Below, piece after piece: positions 44,269-55,705 of a DNA stretch of 64,000 nt (within the stretch, counting starts at the first letter, position 1; every line of letters begins with the position of its first letter). The notes beneath the pieces are model-generated. The model did not search any database, had not been told where the DNA came from, and saw only the letters and a list, made by a program, of their open reading frames with translations. The stretch covers positions 2,294,001 through 2,358,000 of the forward strand of contig VNKQ01000004.1 of assembly GCA_016508695.1 (NCBI GenBank), given 5' to 3'. Position numbers and translations under genes: made by a program. The DNA comes from Hyphodiscus hymeniophilus (lineage: Eukaryota > Ascomycota > Leotiomycetes > Helotiales > Hyphodiscaceae).

Positions 44269-44846
44269 CCAGATACTAGTTGAGAGACCGGGTACAACAT
44301 AGGGGCTCAGTATAAATGCGTCTCTTTAGGTCTCTGAAGCATAGCCCAACAGATAAATTTCCCACACTATTGTTGAGATTGTTATATCATAATGTCTGGG
44401 CGTGTAGAACATTGACCTCGGAGTGAGAATGAAGGAGGCAGGAAGATGCGACCTCCCAGGCCCTTTATACTGGGTCCTGAGACATCAATGCAATTTCTGC
44501 AGGGTTAATCGTACCATCCCCACTTCAGTCGAAACGTATCTAGGATACAACCGTATACAGCTGTCAGTGGACGCAGACTTCTTTTGTCAAGCTCGTCGCT
44601 GGTTTTTGAGAAGCTAGCAAGATGCCCCGACTCTGGTAATCCAATGCGCCGTAACCTCTTCTACAATAAAGGTTATTTGACGAAGCAGTAACCATCGTTG
44701 ACAAAAAGTGGAAGATCTCCATCTTCAGTCTATGGAACAATGGGAGGGGAGTACCCGGATGATCTGTCAATTCCTTGAGATCGTCCATATGGTGGGTGGG
44801 TATTATTGAGTTCCTCGGCAACCCTTTGAGCATTTGATTATGGGTT

Positions 44847-44850
44847 TATA
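44847..44850 (+). promoter_or_regulatory. TATA element of the 5S rRNA gene
   Basis: TATA in GGGTTTATATTATT starts 28 bp before the first base of the 5S gene, the position at which Neurospora-type 5S genes carry a required TATA box. Confidence 0.6.
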
Positions 44851-44874
44851 TTATTAAGTAAGCTAAAGAATACC

Positions 44875-44993
44875 ACATACGACCATAGACTGAGGAGAAT
44901 TGGGCATCCCGTCCGCTCTGCCATACACAAGCCTCAGATCGGCAGATTAGTAGTTGGGTGGGTGACCACCAGCGAATACCTGCTGTTGTATGT
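44875..44993 (+). rRNA. 5S ribosomal RNA
   Basis: About 119 nt from ACATACGACCATAG to GTTGTATGT, followed by a run of six T, the RNA polymerase III terminator. The ends pair to form helix I (ACATACGAC with GTTGTATGT). Conserved internal segments are present: ATCCCGTCCGCTCTGCCAT (loop B/A-box region) and TAGTAGTTGGGTGGGTGACC, then ACCAGCGAATACC (box C). Helix II/III segments (GACTGAGG ... CCTCAGATC) can pair. In filamentous ascomycetes 5S genes are dispersed single copies rather than part of the rDNA repeat, which fits this location. Boundaries are accurate to one or two bases. The sequence differs at many variable positions from commonly seen forms, so it may be a minor isotype. Confidence 0.92.
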
Positions 44994-44999
44994 TTTTTG
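44993..44999 (+). terminator. Pol III oligo-T terminator of 5S rRNA
   Basis: A run of T residues immediately follows the last GTATG of the 5S gene. Confidence 0.75.
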
Positions 45000-45624
45000 T
45001 TTCTCTTTTTAGATATTCTTGGCAATTCTTTTTTGGCGCGCCCGAAATACGTGGGTGGGTATTATGGGACTAAGCAGGGGGTGATTGGTAGGGCTTCGTA
45101 AAGTTCCCCCAACCACTTTTACGTGAAAGACTGCCCGCTTCCTTCAGCCAGCCTCAGATCAAGATTAGATCGTCGACCATGATTAGCGGTGAGTTGCAGA
45201 GGTTGGCCTTTTTATTTTTTGGGTGGGTTTCTTTGGTCTTTTTGGTTTATTAGACATTTGAATATTCATATTCAGCATGCGCGTTTCACTGGGAGAGGAG
45301 CCTTTTGTGCGACTGTGTGTGCAAATCCGCAAACGCTCTTTCAAGAATCAGGAGTTCATCATTGTTGCACTCTCCTCTTCTTCTCCTCGGCTCGCCTCGT
45401 CTTTCAGAATTGTTGTGGCCGACCCCTGAGTGCCCGTCCCGATCCAGAGTGTATTGGGGGCGGCGCAGCGGGGCAGCTTCCTCAAGGTGGATAGCGTTAA
45501 CAGCAGAGTACTGCGGCGCAGTGGCGCCTGGAGTCAAATCCTTTCTTATTCTCAGCCTGGACTTTTCCCTTCTTTTCCCTCAGAAATGGCGACGGGTCAA
45601 TGACCGTCCCCGACCATAACCATC

Positions 45625-48600
45625 ATGGCATCACCTCCACAGTATCAGCCATTGCCTGTCCCGAGCGGGAAGATCAAGCGTCGTAGCGTGCCCGACAGGC
45701 ATTTGGCTGCGGAGAACGACAATGCTCTGTTTGCAACCGAAAGGGTTGTATCGCCAGAACCCGAGAGACTTTTCTCGACTACACATAATGAATCCCCCGA
45801 GAATGAGGCTTTCCTAAGTCCATCAGAGCAGGTATCAAAGAAAGGTCACAGCCACGTAGTCCAGGAAAAGGACATCACGAGTGCCGTTAACTACAACAAC
45901 GGTCGAACAGATGAAGATCCTCCGAGGCCAAACCCCGAGGGAAGTAATCACCATTTCGATCGAAGAAACTTGGATTGGTTGCCATATTACCTGCGAATTC
46001 CATTCCTCTCCGCTCTCTTCGTGCTCTCCATAGTCTTGGCTTTGGTGGTCATCTTGATTTCCTGGGTGTCAACGACAAGAGATGGGTTGGGCGATAACAA
46101 CAACACTTCAATTCTGTTGTTCGGATGGAGATTTACACCGACACTCGTGGTGGTTTTGTTCGTTATTCTCGAGACACTACTACTCAATGATGCGAGAAGA
46201 ACAGAAGTGTTTGCGCGCCTTTCCAATCCATCCGTCCCAGCCAATGCCGCATCAACTGTACTCTCGGTCCGTGGCCACTGGTGGACCGACCCTCTTGATG
46301 CTATGAGTTCCAAGAGAAATGGAGGTCTGCGGAGCCGAGTGCTTCTTTTCGCTGCCATCATGAACATGCTCGGCTCCTTCGTACTCTCACCAATCTCAGC
46401 TGCCTTCCTGTCTGTGGAACCACATCAAATATCGAGGACTGCCGTATTTAGAAGTCTTCCATCCATCAGCGATGCAGCCAGTGCTATCTCTCCGAATGAC
46501 GAGACATATTTCAAAACTATCTCTGCTCTGGTCGTGAATCTGACGACCTCTGTGTGGTTGACTGACGACTACGCCGTTGTCCCTTTCTGGCCAGAAGATT
46601 TATCCCTGCCACCACTTGGAGCAACGGTACCTTCAACAGCACAGAATTGGACAGCGGATACGACGGTTTTCAAGGCAGAGCTAGATTGTACGCCCATGAC
46701 AATGAAGAACCTTCAACGAGGAGAGGATTTCTCTTTTCAGCTGGTCTCAGATGATGGATGCTCAATGGGGATAGCGGTCGCTGTGCCAGAGAATAACACT
46801 TCGCTGGTTGGGAACGCAGAGGGAGGCAGCAGCGGTCCACTAGACAACGATGCTGAAGAGGATTTTCAGGTTTTTTATCCAATACTCAACAGCGGGTCAT
46901 TCTGGCTTTCGACATCAATCGGTGAAACCGACTTTTCCACTCTTTTGACCACTACTTTCGACTTCAGAAACCAGACTATTCTGACGAATGTCTCCACCGA
47001 ATGCCAAAACCGCTACATATTAGCAGTTAATACAGCATTCAATATCAGCTTTCATTATCCCCAAAATTGGAATGTTGACATAACTCTCAACGCTTCTGAC
47101 ATCTCGGATAACTCAGCGTCCTTTAGAATCAACAGTCATGTATGCACCAGTCGTTATATGATGGCGAATTTGAGTGCCACATTAGCAGTATCGCCTTCAA
47201 ACACAACCATTACTTTCGATGAAGCAGCTTTCAACCGTAGCAAAATCGAAATCCCATCTGGCGACTTCAACGTGAGCTCTTTTGAAAGTGCGTTCTACAG
47301 TGATACTTGGACGAAGAAACTCAACACCAGTTATTATGGGACCTGGCGAGGTCCTTCCGCTGCCCTCGGCGCTCTCTATAAATTTGACGCTGGAGCAATG
47401 GTCAATGATCCACTTTTACTATCCAGAGCCCAAAACGTTGAGCAACGATTCCTCGGCGAAGGATTGATGTCGGCATTTTCAAAAACTGCGGGACAAGGAC
47501 CTGCGGTGGCAATGGGAAATATAATCGAAACGAAAGCAAGGGTAGTTGCCAGTTTCGGAATTGGCATAACGATGGGAGTTCTTTTTTTGTGTACCAGTAT
47601 GATGGTAGTTCTGGTAGCATATTACTCCCGGTTATCACGACGCCCTCTCAACCTCGATCGCGATCCAGGTTCTGCAGCTGCAGTGTCGTCACTCTTGAAG
47701 GATGCGCAAACTCGATCTCACTTCCAAGGGCTTGAACGTCTACCAGCACCAATGATTGAGAGAAGACTAGGGGATCTGCATTTCGAGTTGCGATCTCGAG
47801 GTCTCACAGCTAGCCACACAAGCATGGTGGACCAAGGTTAGTTCTTATCTCTGTTAACTTGATCTGTGCTCATAAAAATATAGCTCAAGACGCGTACAAG
47901 AACCACCAACCGAAAGACTGGCGACCCTGGGTGCTCCGAGGATCAGGGGGACTAACTTTGTTCTCTGCCATAACTCTACTAATCGCTGCCTTAAGTATTC
48001 TCTACGCAATGTCCAAAACTCGGGGAATTTACCAGTCTGGTTTCGTATACCAACTCAAAATCTCCTTCAAAGATGGATATGTAACCTCGCTTGCTCCATA
48101 CTCGATTATCCCCACCCTCATTGCTGTAGGTGCCAGATTTTGGTGGATAGCTCTAGAGGAAAAGTTCAAAAGGTTGCAGCCGTATGTGGTGATGACCAAG
48201 GACGCTGTTCCGATGTCCGCAGGAGCTGCATTGTCGTATCAGAGTCTCTCCTCAGCTTTGTCGGTCTTCAAAGCAGTCCGCATGAAGCACTGGATTCTGG
48301 CTTTGATTTGCACTGGAACAGTTCTTATGGAAGCCTGTAAGTCCTCTTGGCCCCCAAAACTCCAATTATACACCGTTCTGATTATTCCAGTTACCGTTGG
48401 CATGTCTGCATTGTTTCAGCGAACTGAATCGAGTTTGACATCCCATATCAGTCTCTCACGAGATCTCAGACTCCGCGAAATACCCCAAATATTCTTGGTA
48501 GACGAGGCCGCGACCCCGGACTCAGGAGACATTTCAACCCCAGAAATTCTTCAGCAATTGTATGGAGACAGCCAAGTTTTTCTGAGCTGGATTTATGGGG

Positions 48601-50404
48601 CTGTTATCGAACTTTCTTACGCTGGATCTAGTTTAGCTTGGACCCGTGATGATTGGAGTTTTGTCCCTGCAAGCCTTGACGGCACAACACCCGGGTCTGG
48701 ATCCTCATCTTCAAGCGAGCCAGCCAATGTAACTTTGGACACATTTGGTCTAAGAGGCAGATTGGAGTGTACTCAAGTGGACATGAGCAATACGAGTAAT
48801 TGGTTGAAGACTTGGGACCTCACCAATACTTCTGCGTGGAATATGTCTGCCGTCACAGCTCAAGAGAGCAAGTTCAAGACGGGCTATGAACTTGGCATAG
48901 GACTAGAGTATCCAAGCTTTTTCCTAGGATCCGGGCCAAGTAACTTTTCGGAAGGCATCTGGAGTACATTCTTCTCTAACCCTTCTAGAATTCGATGCTG
49001 TGCCAACGACTCTGATGGCGAGCCTGGCTTAGCAGCACTTGGATATTGGGCGCCTGTGGGCCATACTTCGGACCTCAACGGGGCATCTGGACACTCTGCC
49101 TCAGAATCCGCGGGGCAAGCGGAGGGGCCCGACTCTACTGCTCTCACTAATTTCACAGTCACATGGGTCATTGGGAACCCGTTTCCTGACGAGTGGGAAG
49201 TTGCCTCATCAGAGAACAACACTGATGCCGACAGTTTCAACGGACATTACCTCTGGTCTGAGATTCCGGAAGTTGTATCTCTGAACTGTCAACCTATCAT
49301 CGAAGCTTCGAATGCGACCGTAAAGATAGAAAGCGATACTGAGCAGGTGGTCGATTACAGCCTTTTGGGCGCTCCAAGCGTCCACAAACCCGCCTGGAGT
49401 GACCACTATCTTCATCATAACAATAGTGGGGAGAATGGGGACAATATTGCATTTAACATAAAGGATAATGTCACAGTCAGGTAAGTTGGAAGCACGTTGG
49501 AAGCACGTCTCATGCATTAAGCCCGTGCTAATTAAGTATCTACAGTTATGGATACCTTTTCATGGACGCGATGCTCGGAGCAGCCGACTACGCCAGAGTA
49601 GGATCGACTGGCAGGTGGGGATATTTCGATGAGCCGATCAACGACCGAATCTTTTCTTTTAGGCAAACCGGCTATAACTCTGACCTGATGTCATTCGCCG
49701 CATGGTCTATCTTAGGAGGCAATTCTTCAGCAATACTCGACCCTGTAGTGCTGTCAAATACTTCAAGCACAGTGTTTGGGAAATTCTTCCAACACTTCGT
49801 CTCTGAAGACAGCACTAGTGGTGGCGGAAGAGCATACATGCCTTGGAACTACACCCTTCCCAGCGATTTCCTGCCTATCATCAACGTCACCACCCAAGAC
49901 GCCTCAGCATATCAAGACACCAACAGCTCCACCCTTCTCAGCCCATTCCTTCCAGCTACCCTGTCACGCCCGGTCTATAAACTGGAGATGCCGAAAGTGG
50001 CCGTGTTCCTCTGCCTAGCCGTGCTCCTGTTCCTGGGCTTCACGACTCTGCTGCTAGCCATCGGGTACCGCCATTATTTCAAGGCTCTGCCGAGAGACAT
50101 GGACACGCTTGCCTCTATCATCGCGCTGGTATACGACAGTCCCAAGCTCCTGAAGTGGGTCGTGGAGTACGGTGCCGAGGCCGAAAAGGCTCATGCTGGG
50201 GAGCCCAAGGCGGTTCTTGGACACTTCCAGGGGAGCGACGGGGACGTGAGGTGGGGCATTGAGCTCGTAGATGATGATTATACGGGGAAAGTTCTTGACG
50301 GAAAGGCTGGCAGCCAGGCTACTTCGGAGTATGAATTGTTGGATCGGCGACCTGAGCCAGGGGTTGGGGTTCAGAGTCGGGAAATACCCGATTTGCTTCA
50401 CTGA
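45625..50404 (+). CDS. Large polytopic glycoprotein, DUF3433 type
   Basis: Four exons (45625-47836, 47884-48336, 48391-49480, 49546-50404), 1537 residues. Introns: 47 nt (GTTAGT...TATAG), 54 nt (GTAAGT...TCCAG, in-frame but splicing gives VLMEAFTVGMSALFQ) and 65 nt (GTAAGT...TACAG). After a disordered cytosolic N-terminus of about 115 residues, the sequence is organised as two similar halves. Each starts with a DW.P..LR motif (DWLPYYLRIP, about 117; DWRPWVLRGS, about 748), followed by several transmembrane helices, a large extracellular domain with many N-glycosylation sites (SNTTITFD, NNTDADS) and a closing transmembrane helix. The second half ends with a cytosolic tail containing DTLASIIALVYDSPKLL, a hallmark of the DUF3433 family. 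The family is abundant in Pezizomycotina and uncharacterised; a plasma-membrane or cell-wall sensing role is speculative. Confidence 0.92.
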
Positions 50405-51128
50405 TGTGAAGTCATCTCAAGAAGTTAATTGTATATTGAAACTAGCTGTCACAACTGCTTAGATATCTTTGACGATCATGATAATGAAATCATTTCTCCC
50501 TATCACGTAGATATCTTTGACGATCATGATACTGAAATGATCAATCCTCTTCCGGATGCGTTTCACATACGGAGAAGATTGATGCAAAGAATTCAATTGT
50601 ATAACGAAAATGATAGTTCATGCTGATGCAACAATCGATCTGATTTGCATATGTTCAACACCTTAAAATCCGAATTGCTAGAGTCTTGTAAACAAAGGAC
50701 GGCATATATAATAGCGATCAAATGTTCAATAGTAGACTTAGTAGTGAGGAAGTTGACCAGTGACGAAGATGTCTTTGAATTTCACCTAGGTACTTTCACC
50801 TAGGAATTTTCACCGCCTCACTTTTTCCACATCACTTTTAATCTCAGAAATAACATATAATTATCAGATATTCACTCTTACAGAATAACCTCGCGCCCAG
50901 TAGAAAACCTTATGCGAGATGGGTCGAAGATACTAGTTGCTAAGCGAGCGAGATGGGAGATAAACAATTCATCTCGCGTCCCGTCCCTACAAAGAGTGAT
51001 CAACACTGAGCAATTCCGACTCTGTATTAACTCCTGTAAGATTTCTTCCCGGACCGCTGAGACCATAGTTCTAATCGTTCAGGAATGTGCATATTAGAGA
51101 CTCAAATTCAGACACATCGACGCTCAAC
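50405..51128. other. Intergenic, AT-rich, with a 31-bp direct repeat
   Basis: No gene is seen. It contains the direct repeat at 50461-50539 and a short repeat of TTCACCTAGG near 50785-50805. Confidence 0.5.
50461..50539. repeat. Direct repeat of about 31 bp, period 48
   Basis: AGATATCTTTGACGATCATG begins at 50461 and at 50509, followed in both by ATA-TGAAAT-AT with two mismatches. The unit contains the palindrome-like GATCATGATC core. Confidence 0.88.
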
Positions 51129-53301
51129 ATGTTGCCTTGCTTTATGCCACCCGAGCACGATTCGTCGTCGCTTCGCAATCTGCTCCCGAACAATCTTCCC
51201 AGGATGGACGCGAAGACGGGCATCTTTCTCCCTGGGCCGAACGAGATCTCTCCCGAGGCCAAATACGCAAATGGCTTGCTGTACAAGCACTCGCACAATC
51301 TGCTTCCCGAAGAACTCCTCACCATGGGCTTGACCGAGGACCTTTGGTTCTCCTGCCATAACATCGAGGTTTCCAAGGTGATTCCCGGCATCCCCGACCC
51401 TTACTTCGACGATTGCGCCAAAGGCCACGCTCTCTACGTTACCGGCGTCTCGGCCCTGAACAGTCCTGGCGAGGTTACATTTCTCTTCGAGGGATGTGCT
51501 AGAGTCAAATATACCATCACTCTGCTCGATCTGAACTCAGGAGAGACGTTTCGATGGGTCGTTATGAAATCCTTTGAAGACGCTCAGAAGGCTCTCAAGG
51601 AGAGACAAAGCTACACCTTCGGCTCGCGGACCATCAATCTTTGCTATGCAGTTCCACCGGGTTCGGTAGTTGCTCTTCTCGGCCGCAGCATCATGAACAT
51701 CTTCCGCCAGCAAATTGCTGAATTGGAAAACGAGGACATCATTTTCAAGCATGCCAGACAGGAGTGCATCAACAAGCAGCCAGGAACTTGTTGTGGGTGG
51801 TTTGACGGACTGATGCCTGCTAGGGCGGCACGTGTAGGCATAGGAGGACACACGGCGGAGTCTTCCTTCGTTGGTTACGTCGAAGGTGATGCTACGCCTG
51901 AGGTTCGGAAGACGAAGCTTTTTAACCCGGCGGCATGGTCACCATCTTTTCAGAAGTACATCGACGAACGTTGGGCCGCTGACAGGGCTGCTGCTCTCGC
52001 CAAGGCAAAGCCTTCACCAAATGGCAAGTCTCCTTTGGTCGTGGATGCGACGATTGTAGAGGAAGAAGCAGGTACTTCAAGTTATCCTCCGAGTCCCGCC
52101 TCTCATGCAGGATCAGACGCATCAACGGTTGTTCCGTTCACTGTACGCAAAGCTCCTGCAAAGTCGACCGTCATCGCGACACCAATCATGGCACCACCCA
52201 CAGCCCCAGTTGCTCCAGCCATTCCAGTTCACCTAGTTGCTCCAACTGCTCCAGTTCCTGTCATTCCAATCCCCCCCGTTGTCCCTGTTGCTCCGACTCG
52301 CGTGGCTGCACCTTCATCATGGGCCAACATCGCAGCTCCCGCAACCAATCGATCAAACCATCTAGTCTTCAACTTGCATCCCGAGAATAAGTCCAGTAGT
52401 ACGGCTCCACGGTAGGTCCTCTCCGAGGTCTCTTCCTGCTTTGAAAAGTAAAGCTAACCGGACACCCTCCACAGTGTTTCCGCTCCCGTCAACCCGAATG
52501 TCATCGCTCACCAACAGGGCGAGAGTCTTGAGGAGCAAATGCGAGTCGTCATCATACTCAACCTTCCCCAGAATATCACTCTACAGGATGTCTCGGACGC
52601 TATATCGGAAGGCCCAGTCCTCATGATCCACTTCGCGAGTGATGCAGATAACGGTCATCGCTATGTTGGCATCATCTTTCAGTACGCTGAGGACGCCAAG
52701 GCATTCCGGATGGCTCTCATACAGGAGAAGATAGACAAGCAGCCAGGTCGCTTCCGATTCATAGTCGATGTCGGTGACGAGAGCATGACATACCCTTACG
52801 ACGAAATGCTTGAGAACATGGACCCTCCCATGATCGCAACACGTCGCCTGACCATCGTCAAGAAAGCCTTCTTTTTCGTACTCACTAAGAAGGACCTCCG
52901 CAAGATCTGCATTAGCATCGTGGGTTCCGAGAAGATTCAGCTGATCTGGTTCTATAATGGTGGAAATGCCACGGTTATTTTCGCGGATGTCAAGGTAAGG
53001 CTTTTTGTCTTTACCGTACGGTCCGTACCGAACTCCCTCTTGTAAGAGCGGTGGGCTGAGGACTGTTGCAACCACTCCCCGGCCTTGAACGTGCCACGAA
53101 AGATTCCGAACATGTGCATTGCTAATCGAAGGATAGTCGGCCATTGCAGTTAAGACGAAATTCGACGAGATGGCGGCCAGCAAGGCAAGCTTCGGTTCGA
53201 ACCTAGCATCGTTCGAGGGCTTATGCACCACCTTCTCAAAGGATCCTTGTCTTGTGCCAATGAATCTCTTTACGGATATCCCCGATTACAATGAAGAATG
53301 A
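51129..53301 (+). CDS. RRM-like RNA-binding protein, uncharacterised
   Basis: Three exons (51129-52411, 52475-52994, 53137-53301), 655 residues. Introns: 63 nt (GTAGGT, branch GCTAAC, acceptor CACAG) and 142 nt (GTAAGG, branch GCTAAT, acceptor ATAG giving SAIAVKTKFDEM). ATG 51129 is the first in the frame. An N-terminal globular region (about 90-160) has an RRM-like pattern, with VTGVSALNSPGEVTFLFEGCARVKYTI ending in a strand followed by WVVMKSFEDAQKAL. The middle is a Pro/Ala/Val-rich linker (about 350-430). The C-terminal part holds a second RRM-like unit (VVIILNLPQNITLQDVSDAISEG, then HRYVGIIFQYAEDAKAF) and possibly a third (KAFFFVLTKKDLRKICISI). Classical RNP1/RNP2 aromatic residues are only partly kept, so RNA binding is inferred. 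Similar proteins occur as lineage-specific families in ascomycetes. Confidence 0.78.
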
Positions 53302-53661
53302 GGCTGTTTGGATATGGCGGATGTAGGATTTTTGTACTCAGGATCGATTTTCACAGGCGTGCACATACGGCACAGGTAGCTAACTTATTCAACACGACTA
53401 TGTTGGTTGGAACAAACATGTCCTGCAAGCCTTTCGTTTTCCATACGGGATGTCAACCGCTCCGTGAGGCAAGAGACTTCTGTTTAGGTATCATCGAGAG
53501 TCTGTAAGGTCTTCTCTTGTCTGCGCGTTGGGGTAACAATCATCCCTTCAGTGGAAGATTGTTCTGTTGACGGATCAGCGAGGTGTACCTAGCACTTTTA
53601 GAACCTCTAAAAATCAAAGTATAAGTCATGAAAAGAGTTGTGGATCCAAAAATTTTGATCT
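53302..53661. other. Convergent intergenic region
   Basis: 360 bp between the RRM-like gene and the GT32 gene. A 69-codon frame at 53298-53507 is not supported. Confidence 0.5.
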
Positions 53662-54840
53662 TCACCAAAATCCCTTCCCATGCCAGGTCTTCTTAGGCCC
53701 GTCTCGATTCGCACGATTTACGCAAGCTGTTTCTGCCTCGAAGGTCCCTGCACCACTATGATTCTGCCCATTCGACCACACGTCGATGGGCAAGACTGCG
53801 ATGCCACGCATATCCGCACCTTCTCTTGCCTGACTTCGGTCAATCCACAACGTGGTTTGGAGATGCTTGAACTTCTTCCAAGAGACCCTTCGCTCTAGCC
53901 CTGCATCTCGATCCCGTAATTCGTGGTCATCTCTCAGACCATCGCTTAATACCTCCAGCACGATGTCAGTGAACATTCCTGCGCCGGATATCTCGCTTCT
54001 CTCCCACTCCTCCCAGTCCGACTCAAAGACATCCCAGTCGTCGTGAAACCATTTTGTGCCCTCCAGCCCTTTTTTTACTTCAGCATGACTGATACTCCTC
54101 ACAATAGCTCTGCGCATGATTGGGTCGAATCTCTTCATTGCCCATACCGTGTCTATTCCAAGTCCAAACCCTCGACCCCAACCCATCATCTCGACCGTCT
54201 CCCGATTATAGAATGGCTCATCTCGATCAACACCAACCATCAAACTGACCTCCCTCCCACCCTGCGTAAACTCGACAATCGGTGGACAATGGTTCAGCGA
54301 AACTCGTTCCCACGTGTTAACATCCGTATAAAATCCTCCATGATACCACAAGAGTAGATATCGAACAAGATCACGACGTAGAGAGGGGTTTTCGTAGGCT
54401 GATAGAATGGAAGGGATGCCCTTGTAGATGGCCAGAAGAGAGACAGGGTGTGTAGTGAGCAGCTCGTAGCTCCAGCCCGGATTGTTTGTTCGCCATTGCG
54501 TTATCCAGGCTGACATCTGTGATTGCTGTTTTGTAGTTGAGATTTGGTGGATCGTGAGATTGGCCAGAAGGTTCTGCTCGTTGGATGGGAGGGAGGAGTA
54601 GAAGGATTGCTCGAAAGCGAGGAGTTGCGCATCGAGCCCCGCTTCAAAGGTGCGGTTTGCATTTCTGCGGTAGATGGAAGTATATTCATATGTTGCGCGG
54701 GTCGCATATTTCGATGCTGGGAAAGGCCGACTAAGGGTAGGGAGGACGACCGATTCGTGGAGGAAGAAGTAGAGGATGCCGCTAATGATCAGGATGCAGG
54801 ACAGGAGTCGAAAAATATGGCCTCTTCGCATTCGTAGCAT
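53662..54840 (-). CDS. GT32 (OCH1-like) glycosyltransferase, type II membrane protein
   Basis: Single exon on the minus strand, 392 residues, from ATG 54840; the open frame extends further upstream but begins only with TTG. Residues 1-8 are basic, 9-27 form a signal anchor (IFRLLSCILIISGILYFFL), then a stem and a lumenal catalytic domain. Family blocks: SAWITQWRTNNPGWSYELLT, RRDLVRYLLLWYHGGFYTDVN, MVGVDRDEPF and NRETVEMMGWGRGFGLGIDTVWAMKR. In GT32 enzymes a DxD motif after the GG-[FIV]-Y segment binds Mn2+ and the nucleotide sugar. Here this reads D173-V-N175, so the second Asp is Asn. The protein belongs to the Golgi glycosylation machinery by family; whether it is catalytically active with this change is open. 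It is complete, with no frame damage. Confidence 0.88.
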   Translation of the reverse strand: MLRMRRGHIFRLLSCILIISGILYFFLHESVVLPTLSRPFPASKYATRATYEYTSIYRRNANRTFEAGLDAQLLAFEQSFYSSLPSNEQNLLANLTIHQISTTKQQSQMSAWITQWRTNNPGWSYELLTTHPVSLLAIYKGIPSILSAYENPSLRRDLVRYLLLWYHGGFYTDVNTWERVSLNHCPPIVEFTQGGREVSLMVGVDRDEPFYNRETVEMMGWGRGFGLGIDTVWAMKRFDPIMRRAIVRSISHAEVKKGLEGTKWFHDDWDVFESDWEEWERSEISGAGMFTDIVLEVLSDGLRDDHELRDRDAGLERRVSWKKFKHLQTTLWIDRSQAREGADMRGIAVLPIDVWSNGQNHSGAGTFEAETACVNRANRDGPKKTWHGKGFW

Positions 54841-55705
54841 AGCGTTGAGCTTGCTTTGTGCTTGAAGGGAGTAGTCTGCCGTGAGGCTTCGACAAATGGT
54901 CACATTCCTGATGCTGGAGAAGCATGGGATTGGATATTTGGGCTGAGACAGAAATGAAAGACCCCTGGATTCGCGAATGCTCGCCACAAGCGAGTTTTCA
55001 TCGTTCAACGACGAAGACCTACCTCCGCAAACAAACCGACAACTAGCATACCAATCAGAGGATGATATTCTGTAATGACAATGGATTGGACTGACTTGTT
55101 CTGGTGGTTGTCATCTTATGCTTGGATAAGTCCAACACACTGGAATAATCGAGGTCATAAGAGACATCCACAAGCGTGCGCGCGAAGCTCATGTCTAGAA
55201 TGAGTATCACTTACGGCTGGACTCGTTGGTTCATGTTTGATGAATTCCTCAGCGACCTAGAAAGTATCAACGGTCCCGAGAAAGGCTTACTCCAACTGTT
55301 TTACTATGCTTGATCCTTCGTTTTCAAGTTCCACGACGCCAGCTCCAGGAAACGAGATTTATTCCCTGTTAAAATCTCAAAGATTTGTAGAGGTTTGAGA
55401 GACTCAGACCTTAATAGCCGCCTCAGCCGTAACCTATCCATTCTCGAGTGAATCGACTCGAGTGAATCGGGCGGGATGGCAGTTTTGCGTCCCTGTTATC
55501 CCGCCTCGAACCCCTCAATAGTTTGAGCGATTCGGGAATATACCACGCCTTGCCACACACCCCACTTGCCGTACACTTTGAACGATTCTATCAAGATACC
55601 ACTTTCGATTAGCCTCAAATCCTCACGTTATTTGAACGAACGAGCCATCAAGTAAATAGCTTCACACGAGTCAAAAAGCGAAGGAAGACTTCGCAATCAT
55701 CCGCC
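54841..55705. other. Divergent intergenic region
   Basis: 865 bp between the GT32 gene and the BTB gene. It contains a short imperfect repeat (CTCGAGTGAATCGACTCGAG) near 55444-55463. No gene is seen. Confidence 0.5.

Larger units (their letters stand above)
44269..45624. other. Intergenic, 1.36 kb, containing the 5S rRNA gene
   Basis: Apart from the 5S gene at 44875-44993, no gene is supported. The last 300 bp are the 5' region of the large membrane protein gene and contain pyrimidine-rich tracts. Confidence 0.5.
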
